Origin: Gnetum montanum
Taxonomy: Eukaryota; Streptophyta; Gnetopsida; Gnetales; Gnetaceae
NCBI GenBank assembly: GCA_015680685.1
Contig: MNCI01030123.1
Coordinates: forward strand, 390,918 to 454,917
DNA: 64,000 nucleotides
Direction: 5' to 3'
Under the pieces are notes generated by a model. That model was not told where the DNA came from and did not search any database. It saw only the letters and a list, made by a program, of their open reading frames with translations. Shown piece after piece: positions 1-9,841 of this stretch. Positions within the stretch are counted from its first letter, which is position 1. Each line of letters starts with the position of its first letter. Made by a program: the position numbers and the translations under genes.

Positions 1-650
1 AAGCTTTTTCATCTTGATGAGTATATCCCTTTTCATCTTGTGCACTAGCTCGTTTTGGTAATAGTGGTGGGTGAATCAATTCATGCTTATATAATTTTAT
101 TAGTTCGATTAGCATTTTTGTTCTTTTGAATTTTTGAATTAAATTTCTTTTAGACCTTTTTGAAAGTTATTGTAACATTTGGCAAGAAATTGAAAAAGTC
201 AGTTACGATGCTTTTTGTCAAAGATCGATGGAAAAAGCTGTGAAGTAATGAAGACTTTTGCTACCTGAAAAGTTTGGATATTTTTTGGTCATATTTGCGG
301 TATCTCATATTTTTTTGGAAAGAAAATGTAAGAAAAGGTTAGGATATCATTAGTTGGAAAAAGTAAATGTAGATCAAAGTGTGATCAAAGAGCTCACAAA
401 GCATCAAAAAGGTTGAGGGTAGAGATCAACCTTGAAACAACAATACTCAAAGACCAAAGATAGACCAAAAACAGCTGGGCCAATGTCTCCTGCTAGTTGC
501 CAGAAAAAACATCATTTCAAAAGCCTGAAATCCCTAAAACCCCAAGAACTTGTGACTAACACGATGGACAAGACAAAATAATCTATAGTGCATCATGTGG
601 GTAAGGTAAGAAGGAGCACATGCAGAATTCCTTTAATTCCATGTGGAGGG
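1..650. other. Unassigned AT-rich flank
   Basis: I see no gene, RNA gene or recognisable transposon domain here. All frames are closed at short intervals and no splice-supported coding segment stands out. Confidence 0.4.
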
Positions 651-1346
651 CATTTTTTTTATTTTTATTTTTGGGAAATATTTGAGTTAGATTAATCATA
701 AAAATGAAGTTATAAAAGATTTATACAATCCTAAAAATGAGCGGAGGCCTCTCCTCTCACCCCCCAGAAGAACCCCACAACTCAAAAAGACGGGGAGCCA
801 AAAGCTCAAGTGCCTGCCCCTTGTTGGCCCCCCTAACCCTGGGTCATCCGCTAGTACAACAGTCAATAGGAGGTCCCCCCCCATGGGCCCTCCAGTACCA
901 ATTCCCCCCTTAATGTTTGAAACCCAAAAAAGACAAAGAAAACGGAAGCACCAAGACCTAGCAGATCCCAAGGCCCCAAAACATTCTATAAATTGTATGG
1001 CAGTTGTGTACATCAGCAAATAATCTGCTCTTGGCCATGGATGGTGTCCAGAATAGCCTTGTGCCATTCTGTGTCAATAAAAGCTGCTGCTTGTTGGAAG
1101 TCCTTGAAAGCTTTAGCTTTCCTTGTGAATTCCATCGCATCCCCTTTGTCCTCCGGATGGAGCTCCTTTCCCCTCTACTGTAAATGCTTCCTTAGGGCTC
1201 CCTAGGGTGCATTGCACCCAATGTTCATTATAACATAGGGGCATCGCCCCTCTTGCAAGTAGGAGCGTGCACTCTTTGAGGGTATTTAACCACATCCTAT
1301 CTTCAAATTTAATGAAGCCATGTGCTTTATTCAGACTCTTCAGCAT
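651..1346 (-). mobile_element. 3' end of an L1-like LINE, antisense, 5' truncated
   Basis: The left edge is a T-rich run (about 652-675), which read on the - strand is an A-rich tail. The next 500 bases are much richer in GC than the surroundings. The - strand translation holds a short Trp-His-x-x-Ile-Leu-type motif that also occurs in the second antisense LINE 3' end at 15881-16308, suggesting related LINE C-termini. No RT motif is present, so only the 3' part was inserted. The right boundary near 1346 is where the - frame closes and is approximate. I found no convincing target-site duplication. Family assignment is inference. Confidence 0.45.
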
Positions 1347-1578
1347 GTTGTATTTGTTCTTGTAGAGGTGAGTGATGCCTTTTATCTAGATGTAGTTGTT
1401 GCAAAAGATTTCTAATATAGTGTATTTATGTCCTAACTTGGTGCTTGAAAATTAACACCTAGCACTAGGTAAGTGTTGGAAAAGTGAAGACAAATATGTT
1501 ACTATTATTTGTTGTATTTCCTCTTATGTTTTTTAAAAGGATGTTGCATTAAAAAAAAGCGAGGGTTACTTTGTAAAG
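1347..1578. other. Unassigned spacer before the copia element
   Basis: Short AT-rich spacer between the LINE end and the copia LTR. Nothing recognisable is seen in it. Confidence 0.4.
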
Positions 1579-2126
1579 TGATGTTTATGTGGGGATGTGT
1601 TTTATCCCACATGAGTTAGGGTTGGGGTTTGGTCTTAATGTTTCCTTATAAATAGAAGGCTAGGGGTAGCCTTTAGGGGTGTGTGTGTGTTTTTTTGATG
1701 TGGAAGCATTGTATTGAGGTTTTAGCTTGGAGACGTAAGTTTTGTTGATGTTGATTTGAGATCTATTGGGGTAACAAATTGGGTGCTTGGGAAAGCTATA
1801 AGGATGCCTTGTGTCTTTAAGATTCAAGTAGAATAGAAGGTAGATTAACAATGTTGTGGAGGGAGGGTAAAAAGGGCTTGAACCATGTAAATCTCTGTGT
1901 TCTTATGCTATTTTCTTTTGTTGTTACAACGAATGTTTGCTAGAGTTTACAATATTTTTATAGTAATTTACAATGTTTATTTGATCTGCTATAGCGTGAT
2001 ATCTTCTACCTTTAATGTTTTATTTGGATATGTAGCATCCTAATAATTTCTTCAGAGCTTCTCTAGTGTGTTTTCAGATCTGATCTGGTAATTGTTTTAT
2101 TGAAACTCTCGCTTTCGATCACAACA
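1579..2126 (+). repeat. 5' LTR of the copia element
   Basis: The segment from the GTTTATGTGGGGATGTG block at 1583 to ACAACA at 2126 recurs with substitutions at 5434-5975. It contains a TATAAATAG-like box near 1647, a GT-run near 1678 and is followed at once by the primer binding site. The exact first base (1579 or 1582) is uncertain because the 3' copy is clipped there. Confidence 0.85.
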
Positions 2127-2128
2127 AC

Positions 2129-2141
2129 TGGTATCGGAGCC
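2129..2141 (+). other. Primer binding site (tRNA-iMet type)
   Basis: The sequence TGGTATCGGAGCC differs by one base from the TGGTATCAGAGC core used by most plant copia elements, and it lies two bases after the LTR end. Confidence 0.85.
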
Positions 2142-2286
2142 AACTCTAAAGAGATGGAGAGGTTGCAAACAGTGGAAAGATTGGTAGGAAGGAATTGGAA
2201 CGTTTGAAGTGTTTTCATGAAGGTTGTTTTAGCACAAATGGAGTGCTTGGAGGCTCTAGAACCCTCTCAACTAGCACGAATGTCAA

Positions 2287-2910
2287 ATGCTGATTGTAGA
2301 AAGATTAAGACTAGGGTGTTATCTTTCATTCATCCAACCGATCTTGTTGTCAATTAAACCTGATATGGATTTGCATGATCTGTGGCAAACGTTGAAGAAT
2401 AGGTTTGATAAAGCATCATGTTTGAATACCTTTCACATTTATCAAAGAGTTTTTAGATGTAAGAAGAGATCTGGTGTGTCTTTCCAAAATCATTTGGATA
2501 AGATGATGGGACATCTGAATAAGTTGGAAGAATATGAAATTGTTATTCCAGATTTATTTAAATCCTATGCTTTGTTAGACTCCTTACTTGATTCTTGGTT
2601 TGTAGTTGTGATGTCTATTACTACTTCTATGAGTGTTTCATCTATGACTATTGAACAGGTCGTGTCTACCCTTTAGGATTTAGAAGGAAGAGTAGATGAG
2701 TCTTTTGGACCTGGAAATGTTCATGTAGTAGAGGAATGAGGGAGAAGTAGGAGATGTTTCCCAAGTAGGGGGAGAAGCAGGAGCAGAGGTGTATCATGTG
2801 GAAAAACTCAAACTCAAGAGTGTTGGTTTTGTAAGAAGAAATGTCATTTGAAGAAGCACTACTTTGCATGGAAATCATAGAAAGATAAAGGAAAGAAAAA
2901 GAAGTCGGAA
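2287..2910 (+). pseudogene. Copia gag remnant with broken zinc knuckle
   Basis: An open stretch of 129 codons (2287-2676) matches the copia gag core of the UBN2/retrotran_gag type: an LHDLWQTLKNRFD-like helix, then YQRVFRCKKRSG and FQNHLDKM segments. After a stop at 2674 the frame continues to a CCHC knuckle near 2821-2870. It starts CWFCKKK, but the last zinc-binding cysteine position reads tyrosine, so the knuckle is defective. Gag would form the virus-like particle and package the RNA. The natural start lies upstream near 2152 (ATGGAGAGG), separated by frame damage. Confidence 0.75.
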
Positions 2911-2990
2911 GAAGGAACATAAGAGGTAGATGTAGTTGAAGGAAATGTTAGTTTCTTGGTTCAAGAACTATGTACAATGGTGGCAGATGG

Positions 2991-4260
2991 ACGTAGCAGT
3001 GACATTTGGTTGATTGACTGAAATGCCTCCTTTTCATATTTGTCCAAACAAGTCTTGTTTTGCATCTTATCATGATGTTGAATTTGGTTTTGTATATGCT
3101 GCGAATGGAAAAGCTTTAAAAGTTCTTGGAATTGGAAGTATAATTTTGCAACAAGTAGGGATGCCAAAGGTGAGAATAGATAATGTTAGGCATGTTCTTG
3201 GAGTCACAAAGAAGCTGATTTCAATTTCATAGCTAGATGATTCAGGTCTAAATTTCAGTAGTGGAGGTGGACATTGGAGGATTTCCAAGGGAATCATGAC
3301 CATTCTGAAAGGAAAGGAGTGCAACTTTTATACGTTGATTGCAAATTCATGTAACTTTGTTGTAGCAGTTTTTGACATAGAAAATTCTGAAGTGTGGCAT
3401 AGACATCTTGAATACATTGGTTGGTTAGGCTTAAAGGTACTTCAAAATCAGTATTTCATTCCTATATTTTCGTATGCCCAACTCGATTACAAACATTGTT
3501 TAGTTAGAAAATCTAGGAGAGTAAATTTTCGTAGGGATTTGGATAGCAAAAAGAAAACTAAGTTAGAATTGGTTTATTCTAATGTTTTTGGTCCTATGAC
3601 TCTTGTTTCTCTTAGTGGATTTGTTTATTTTGTGACTTACATAGAGATGATTGTACAAGAAAGGTTTGGGTTTGTATGCTGAAATCAAAAGATGAAGTGT
3701 TTTCAGTTTTCAAAATGGTTATTGTAAGAGTAGAAAATAGAACAGGTCTGAAAATAAAATGCCTGCAAATTGATAATGGTGGGGAGTACACTCTTAAAGT
3801 ATTTGTTGATTTCTGCAACAGCAAAGGAATTAGGCACATTCGTACACCTCCTAGTACACCACAAGAACATGGAGTTGCTGAAAGATGCAACAGAACATTG
3901 CTGGATCATGCTAGAACAATGGTTTTAGGGGCTAGCCTGCCTTAGAAGTTTTGGGCAGAGGCCATTAAGACTATTGCATATTTAGTGAACAAGTGTCCAC
4001 ATTCTTCAATTGATAATGCTGTTCTAGAAGCTATATGGAGAGGTAAAGACGTTTCCTACAGTCATTTAAGAATTTTTGGATGCGAAACATTTATGCATAT
4101 TCTAAAGGAGAACAGAACTAAGTTGCAGGAAAGGGCTAAACGTTGCATATTTGTTGGATATGGCGAAGATGAGTTAGGATTCAGACTTTGGGATCTTGAA
4201 TTAAAATGTTTAGTGATTCAAATGTTTTGTGAGATCAAGGGATGTTAAATTCAGAGAAAA
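2991..4260 (+). pseudogene. Copia protease and integrase remnant
   Basis: Near 3003-3030 the protease motif reads WLID-stop-NASF, so the DSG catalytic triad is destroyed. From 3390 the integrase is collinear with plant copia: the HH-type zinc region (VWHRHLEYIGW), then GPM and YFVTYIEM, where the first catalytic Asp position reads Glu/Met, IDNGGEY (second Asp kept) and GVAERCNRT (Glu kept). It continues through LRIFGCETF and CIFVGYGEDELG. At least two in-frame stops and a frameshift interrupt it, so it is not functional. Confidence 0.85.
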
Positions 4261-4385
4261 TGTGATGTTTAGTGAGCTGCAAAAGAAAGACAAGGACAAC
4301 AATGACTCAAACAGCATGAGGACTCCTTTTAGGGTGATTGAAGAAGTTGAAAATGATGAAATTCATGGGATGATCATTGACAAAA

Positions 4386-4575
4386 ATATTGGACAGCATG
4401 TTGGAATTACAGGGCAACAAGCTGAAAATGAAGGGCAACAATATGGAAATTTAAGACAGCAAGGGCAACAAGTTGGAAGTATAGGGCAGTAAGCTGAGAA
4501 CTTGGGACAACAAGGAGAAAATGGAGGACAACAAGGAAATGAGGTAGAAGATGATGGACAACAAGCTACAAATGT
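4386..4575 (+). repeat. Glutamine-rich imperfect repeats between integrase and RT
   Basis: About eight short units encoding GQQ plus a variable linker (such as GQQAENE, GQQYGN and GQQGENG) lie in the normally variable linker between copia integrase and RT. One unit carries a stop (TAA near 4491). The repeat unit in DNA is built on the core GGGCAACAA or GGACAACAA. Confidence 0.75.
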
Positions 4576-4719
4576 GTCTAATTGGGTTAGAAGGTCAACA
4601 AGAGCTACTAGACCTCTTGACAAGTACTCTCCCTTGCTAAATTATGTACTTTATAGTGATAGTGGTGAATCGGAAACAATGGAGGAAGCCATGACGTGTG
4701 CTGATGCTGCAAAGTGAAA

Positions 4720-5433
4720 GGTAGCTATGAATGATGAATGGGAATCACTCCAATAGAACAAAACATGGGAGCTGGTTCAGTTGCCAAAATGGAGAAAACC
4801 CTTGGAGTGCAGGTGGCTATATAGAAGTAAAACATAGGCCAATGGGGAAAAATGTTTCAAGGCCAGGTTGGTGGTGAAAGGCTATGCAGAGAAGCCAGGT
4901 ATAGACTTTCAAGAAATTTTTTCTTTGATGGTGAAACACTCATATACGCTTAGTGTTATCTTTAGTTGCCTGCATGAATTTAGAGCTGGAATAGCTTGAC
5001 ATAAAAACAACATTCCTCGATGGAGATTTGGAGGAGGAAATACACATGAAGAGCAAGAAGGGTATGAAAAATAGCAAGGTTTAGGTTTGGTTTGCAGACT
5101 GAAAAAGAGCTTATATGGTCTAAAACAAGCCCATAGGTAGTGGTATAAAAGGTTTGATACCTTCATGAAGAAGCCAACTTATCAGAGAAACAATCTGGAC
5201 CTCTGTGTGTATTTTTCTAGAGATGTTTTAGGTAAGTTTACAGTGCTGTTGCTGTATGTTGATGATATGTTAATTGCTGGAAATAACATGGTAGAGATAA
5301 AATGTCTAAAGTTGGAAATGGGCAAAGCATTCACCATGAAGGATTTGGGCCAAGGAAAATTCTTGGAATGAATATTTACAAGGACAGAAAAAAGAAGAAG
5401 CTGTGGTTGAGTAAGGAAGAATACATTGGAAAG
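4720..5433 (+). pseudogene. Copia reverse transcriptase remnant, 3' truncated
   Basis: Collinear copia RT motifs are visible across several frames: MNDEWESL, NKTWELVQLP, FKARLVVKGYAEKPGIDF, LKKSLYGLKQA, and the catalytic box LLYVDDMLIAG near 5250-5282, then FTMKDLGQGKFLGMNIY and LWLSKEEYIGKV. Stops interrupt the frame repeatedly before 5165. After LSKEEYIGKV the frame enters the 3' LTR, so the RT C-terminus and all of RNase H are missing. Confidence 0.85.
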
Positions 5434-5975
5434 GTTTATGTGGGGATGTGTTTTATCCTCTATGAGTTAGGATTCGGGTTTAGTTCTAATGTTTCTTTAT
5501 AAATAGAAGGCTGGGAGTAGCCTTTAGGTGTGTGTGTGTGTGTTTTTTTTTTTGGATGCGGAAGCATTGTATCGAGGTCTTACCTTGGAGATGTGAATCT
5601 TGTTGTTGTTGATCTGAGATGTGTTGGAGTAACAAATTGGGTGCTTGGGAAAGCTATAAGGATGGCTTGTGTTCTTAAGATTTGAGTAGAATAGAAGGTA
5701 GATCAGCATCGTTGTAGAGGGGGTAAAAAGGGCCTGAACCACGTAAATCTTTGTGTTCTTGTGCTATTTTCTTTCGCTGTTTTGATTTTGTTGTTACAAC
5801 GAGTGTTTGCTAGAGTTTACAACGTTTATTTGATCTGCTATAGCATGATATCTTTTGCCTTTAATGTTTTATTCAGATTTGCAGCATCCTAATAATTTCT
5901 CCAAAGCTTCTCTAGCATGTTTTCGGATCTGATCTGCTGATTGTTTTATTGAAACTCTTGCATCTGATCAAAACA
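5434..5975 (+). repeat. 3' LTR of the copia element
   Basis: It repeats 1583-2126 in order, including TATAAATAG, the longer GT-run (about 5527-5540), the GGGTGCTTGGGAAAGCTATAAGG block and an end reading CTGATCAAAACA. Substitutions and small indels separate the two copies, including a shorter stretch near 5810 where the 5' copy has an extra piece. Confidence 0.85.
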
Positions 5976-6864
5976 GTAAGGGCACCTCTTGGACTTAAAT
6001 TATGTCTTTGCATTTTCCCTTTAAGCCTCATTGAGATTGTTTTTGTAATCATCTTGAGCCTACTTGGTCTAGGATGTCCTCCTCTTGGCAGTTGCCTTTT
6101 GTTAGACCTCCTCATGTCATGGTTGAACTTGAGCCTCTTGTTGCCTACGGAGGGTGTCTTGCATATATTTTAATCATTGCTCTATGTAGTTATTGCATGG
6201 TATTGAGTAACCAAGGGTAGACCTCAAGCTTGATAAGTGAATCAAATGCTTTAGTGAATTCAATAAGCCATTTGGATGCCTTTCTTTCTTTTTGCTTTGC
6301 TTGTTTAATGTAGTATTTGAGAGTTACTAGATAGTCTTTTATAGAGAGCTTTCTTTGAAATCCTGCATTTGAAATTGCTCGTGATTTATTTTCTTATGCC
6401 CAACTTCATAGTTTTTTCTCCATAATGATTCCATTTAAGTTACTAATTATTAGTGATTAAAAGGTTGGCAAAACAAATGTTTTGGCTTCATGAAATAGTC
6501 GGAAGAAATCAGCCAAAAAAGTCTTCATGGTTAAAGAGGCAATATTTTGGAGGTTTCATATTGATCATCATATAAGTATGCATAATAAACATATAGAACA
6601 CAATTACAGACGATAAAAAATCCTATTGACAAAGAACCTAATAAATATATAAAGTTGCAAATTATTTTACAATAAACTTAAATGCTATTAAAGTTTATTT
6701 GTTCATAACATCATAATCTAACAAAGTCTTAAAGATAAAACATGGTACATTAATTTCTAATTGTAAAATGTTAATAATATATTAAACATAAATCAACAAT
6801 GTAGCTATAAATTGGATGTGTTTGTTGTAGCTCTTTATTTTTTCCCCTTCAACTTTCTTCCCTA

Positions 6865-7041
6865 AACTTGAGCTTCTTGAATTGTTTCTTCAGTATACTT
6901 TTTAGAAATGTAATCATTGTCACTATCACTCTGACTGTGAGAGTTATCATCTTCTACCAGATAAGCTGTATAATCATCCTCATCATTAATTTGTATGTTA
7001 TGAGTCCCTTGAGGCTTAGGAGTAGAAGAGGAAGCTTGCTA
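6865..7041 (-). other. Possible terminal exon or transposon C-terminus, unidentified
   Basis: On the - strand an open segment of about 58 codons follows an AT-rich tract ending in TTTAG (a plausible splice acceptor at about 7036-7040) and closes with TAG at 6865. Its composition is protein-like: PKPQGTHNIQINDEDDY, then an acidic/serine stretch (EDDNSHSQSDSDNDY) and KKYTEETIQEAQV. I do not recognise a family. It could be the last exon of a broken gene or the C-terminus of a transposase. It lies inside LINE debris, which argues against a working gene. Confidence 0.2.
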
Positions 7042-7282
7042 AATAATTTTTATTAAAATTTTTATTTGTAATTAAGATTGAGTAATGTTGAATTTAATTT
7101 TTTTCAATTAAAATAATTAAAATTTTTATTATATTTGAAAGACTTTTAAAAAAATCCCCATTTTTTTGCTTGGTCGAAAAAGTCATGCTGAATTGGTGAT
7201 TTTTTCATGATGCATGAAGTGCCAAAAAAGTGTCAACCTTTTAGTCACTGCTAATCATGATCAATCTATAATTATTTAAATC

Positions 7283-7785
7283 TGATTTATCACCTTTTTA
7301 AAAAAGCATAATAGCTCTACTAATCATCCAGTGTCTATTCAAACCATTTTGAAACCCTTTATTAATAAATTTTCAAGTTTGTTCAAATTGATTGTTCACT
7401 ACATTTTAATAATTTAGCATACAATCCTTTCCTCATTTACTACTTTTCCAGAGACTAATTTTTTTGATTGGGTTTCTTACTTCTTCACATATAAGTTGTA
7501 AAGTATCATAGTTCATGCAGCTAGATTATGCATCCAGATATGTGATTCACTACCTTTTTAAAAAGGTGTAACAGCTGTACTAATCATCTAATATCTATTC
7601 AAACCATTTTGAAGCCCTTTATTGAGAAATTTTCAAGTCTGTCCAATGTAATTGTTCACTACATTTTAGCAATTCAGCATATAATCCTTCTGCTTCTATT
7701 GCTTTTCCAGAAAATAAATTTTTGACTCCCTTTCTGACTTCTTCAACTTCTTCAAATATAAGCTGTAAAGTATCTCAGTTAGTGT
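7283..7785. repeat. Tandem duplication inside the LINE fragment
   Basis: Copy 1 (about 7283-7517) and copy 2 (about 7543-7785) share, in order, ACCTTTTTAAAAA, CTACTAATCATC, TCTATTCAAACCATTTTGAA, TTGTTCACTACATTTTA, TACTTTTCCAGA or TGCTTTTCCAGA, and AAGTTGTAAAGTATC or AAGCTGTAAAGTATC. Both encode the same RT entry region on the - strand, and copy 2 keeps the better reading frame. Confidence 0.8.
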
Positions 7786-7930
7786 AGGTAGGTATGTGAT
7801 TGACTTCAGTGTCCAACAGATTTTTGTAAAGTACTTGAGTCTTGGCAAGTGGGATATCATGGCCTGGAGAGCCTTTACCTAGGAGAAGTTTCCAGAAATT
7901 TCATAGATCTTTTTTTATTATTTGCATCAT

Positions 7931-8916
7931 ATTTTTTTTTGCTATTGTAGAACTTCTATCCTTTTTTCTTTTTTAAAATTTTTAAGAATCATTTTTGGGC
8001 ATTCCTTGGTTAAGGCTTACTTATTACTGGAATTTTTTCATGTTTACCCTTGCTTGCAGATATTCTTGATTGTTTTTCTTGCCTATAATGCTTTTTTTTT
8101 TTTTTGACAATGAGTTTTTCATCAGCCTTCAGTGAAAATCTCTTCTAACCAAACTTTTGTTTTCCTTTTTTGGGGTTTCCAATAAGTTTGGTAGCTATTG
8201 TTGAAAATGTTCTGCATTTTTAGCTGTAAGTTGCCTCATTTTATCATTGCATATTGCTATACTATGTTCCTTTGATACGGAACTATATATAATGATGTGG
8301 AGACTATGAACTTGTTTTTGTTAGCAGCTTTATAAGACCAACCTAAATGTATATTTTCGCTATGTCTCAAGCTGTGTGTGTGAACTTGCTTGCGGAAGCT
8401 AACTGTTATAAGTTGAACTCTTAAGTTTTTGGTCAAGGTTTGAGGTTTATCGACAAGTCTCTATGTTGGATCGTTCTTCTTATTATTGTCTAGCCCACAG
8501 AGTGGCTCATATAGTTATGGATCAGGATTTTGCTTTTTACTTTGTCTAAGCATAAGCTTTTTGTGCTGGATCGCAATTCATATTATTTTTTAATGTACGT
8601 TATTTCAAATTGTGAAAATGAACGGTGTTGTAAGCTGTTGCCCCATTGTCATACATGGGTACAGATATTTTCATACATTGCAATTTAGAATAATGCTTAG
8701 GAGGATTATGAAATTGATTGTACAAGTCAAATTTGGATCTTGACTTTAACACAGTTTTGGAGGAGAAACGGTTAAAACATTGTATTAGCAATAAATGGCT
8801 GTATACTTATTGTTTTGAGCCACATTTTATTAGGTTCATGTCTTGATGTTTGGGGTAGTGATTGTGAGTGTGCTTTGGTATGATAATGCATATAGTTTGG
8901 TTTTGATATATGGATT
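7931..8916. other. Unassigned sequence with a poly-T tract
   Basis: Apart from a T-run at about 8087-8105 I see no coding or structural signal. Some of the left part may be further upstream LINE sequence on the - strand. Confidence 0.35.
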
Positions 8917-9345
8917 TGCCTATGATTTTATAATTATGATGAGCTTGAGTGGTTATAACCATGCATTTGTGATTTGTGTGCTTTGGTATTGATTTGTAAA
9001 CTTATCTATGATATGATGATGGTAATGGATTTGAGTGTTGTTGATGTGCTTGTGTTCATGATTTGTATGTGGTATGGATTTGGTGATTTATCTATGATTT
9101 GATGATGGTGATGAATTTAAGTACTATTGATGTGCTTGTGTTGATGGATTTAAGTGCAGATGATGAGCTTGATGATTTGATGCTAACTTGCCAATCTATG
9201 TATGATTGCATAATTGTGATGGATTTCGGTATTGTTAATATGCTCATGATCTACATGTTAAATGACACCTCTTGTATGCATTGGGTGGATGATGTATTGG
9301 TGATTGGTAGAATGATCTATGATGCTTTGTTGTAATTGAATCTAA
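8917..9345. repeat. Degenerate tandem repeat, unit about 85-105 bp
   Basis: A unit beginning CTATGAT..TGATGATGG/TGATGAGC and ending GATGTGCTTGTG recurs at about 8917, 9000 and 9086, with two more divergent copies near 9190 and 9298. The resulting short + strand ORF is a by-product of the TGAT-rich repeat and is not called as a gene. Confidence 0.55.
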
Positions 9346-9443
9346 GTTATGTTGATGTGTACTACTATGGATGCATGAACTAAGTGTGTAGTCTTAGCTG
9401 ATTCAACATCTATTAATGGAACAAACAAAAGGAATGTTGCATT

Positions 9444-9841
9444 GTTTGTGAGGTTGCTACTATGTTATGATTATCCATGTTGCATGACCTATATGTAGAA
9501 CGATTTCTTAAACTGCTTATAATACTCCTTTGAAAACTGTGTGTATTGTTGTTGAGATCTCATGTACATGCTTTATTGTTTATGTAAGTTTGGAAACTGT
9601 TATCTCTAGCTGCTGTTCTGCGAATACTAAGTACTGAACAATCAGGTTTGTGAGGTTGCTTCTATGTTCTGATAATCCATGTGTTGCATGACGTATATGT
9701 AGAGCAATTTCTTAAACTGCTTATAATACTCCTTTGAAAACTGTGTATCATTGTCAGTATCTGATGTACATGCTTTATTGTATGTTCCTATATGTTTGGA
9801 AACTGTTATCTCTAGCTGCTGTTCTGCGAATACTGAGCAAT
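9444..9841. repeat. Direct tandem duplication of about 200 bp
   Basis: The segment 9444-9645 is repeated at 9646-9841. Shared blocks include GTTTGTGAGGTTGCT, TTTCTTAAACTGCTTATAATA and CTAGCTGCTGTTCTGCG. Only scattered substitutions and small indels separate the copies, so the duplication is fairly recent compared with its surroundings. Confidence 0.85.

Larger units (their letters stand above)
1579..5975 (+). mobile_element. Degenerate Ty1/copia retrotransposon with two LTRs
   Basis: A 5' LTR (1579-2126), an initiator-Met-type primer binding site (2129-2141), gag, protease, integrase and reverse transcriptase remnants in copia order, and a 3' LTR (about 5434-5975) make this a copia element on the + strand. 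Every coding block has in-frame stops or frameshifts. The LTRs are collinear but clearly diverged, so the insertion is old. RNase H and the polypurine tract are absent: the RT reading runs straight into the 3' LTR at about 5433, indicating an internal deletion. The bases just outside the LTRs (around 1574-1578 and 5976-5980) are similar but not identical, so no clean target-site duplication is claimed. Confidence 0.9.
6170..7930 (-). mobile_element. LINE reverse transcriptase fragment, antisense and rearranged
   Basis: Read on the - strand from 7930 to 6170, the order is that of a non-LTR RT. A FWKLLLGKGSPGHDIPLAK-like linker comes first, then EEVEEVRKGVKNLFSGKA...YAELLK (the usual KAxGxDG-type entry to RT) near 7780-7660. 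After a gap come AGFQRKLSIKDYLVTLKYY and LIEFTKAFDSL (RT motifs 2/3 to A) near 6390-6240. The catalytic YxDD block is not seen. A tandem duplication lies at 7283-7785 and an unrelated coding-like segment at 6865-7041 interrupts the order. All frames carry stops. Confidence 0.65.

Noticed and set aside
4363-4623. Cys/Pro-rich - strand ORF resembling a cysteine-rich peptide
   Set aside because: It is the antisense of the copia GQQ repeats; the repeated CCP pattern is a direct consequence of CAACAAGG repeats.
9099-9335. 78-codon + strand ORF with repeated Asp-Asp motifs
   Set aside because: The pattern arises from a degenerate GATGAT-rich tandem repeat; no start context or homology supports a gene.
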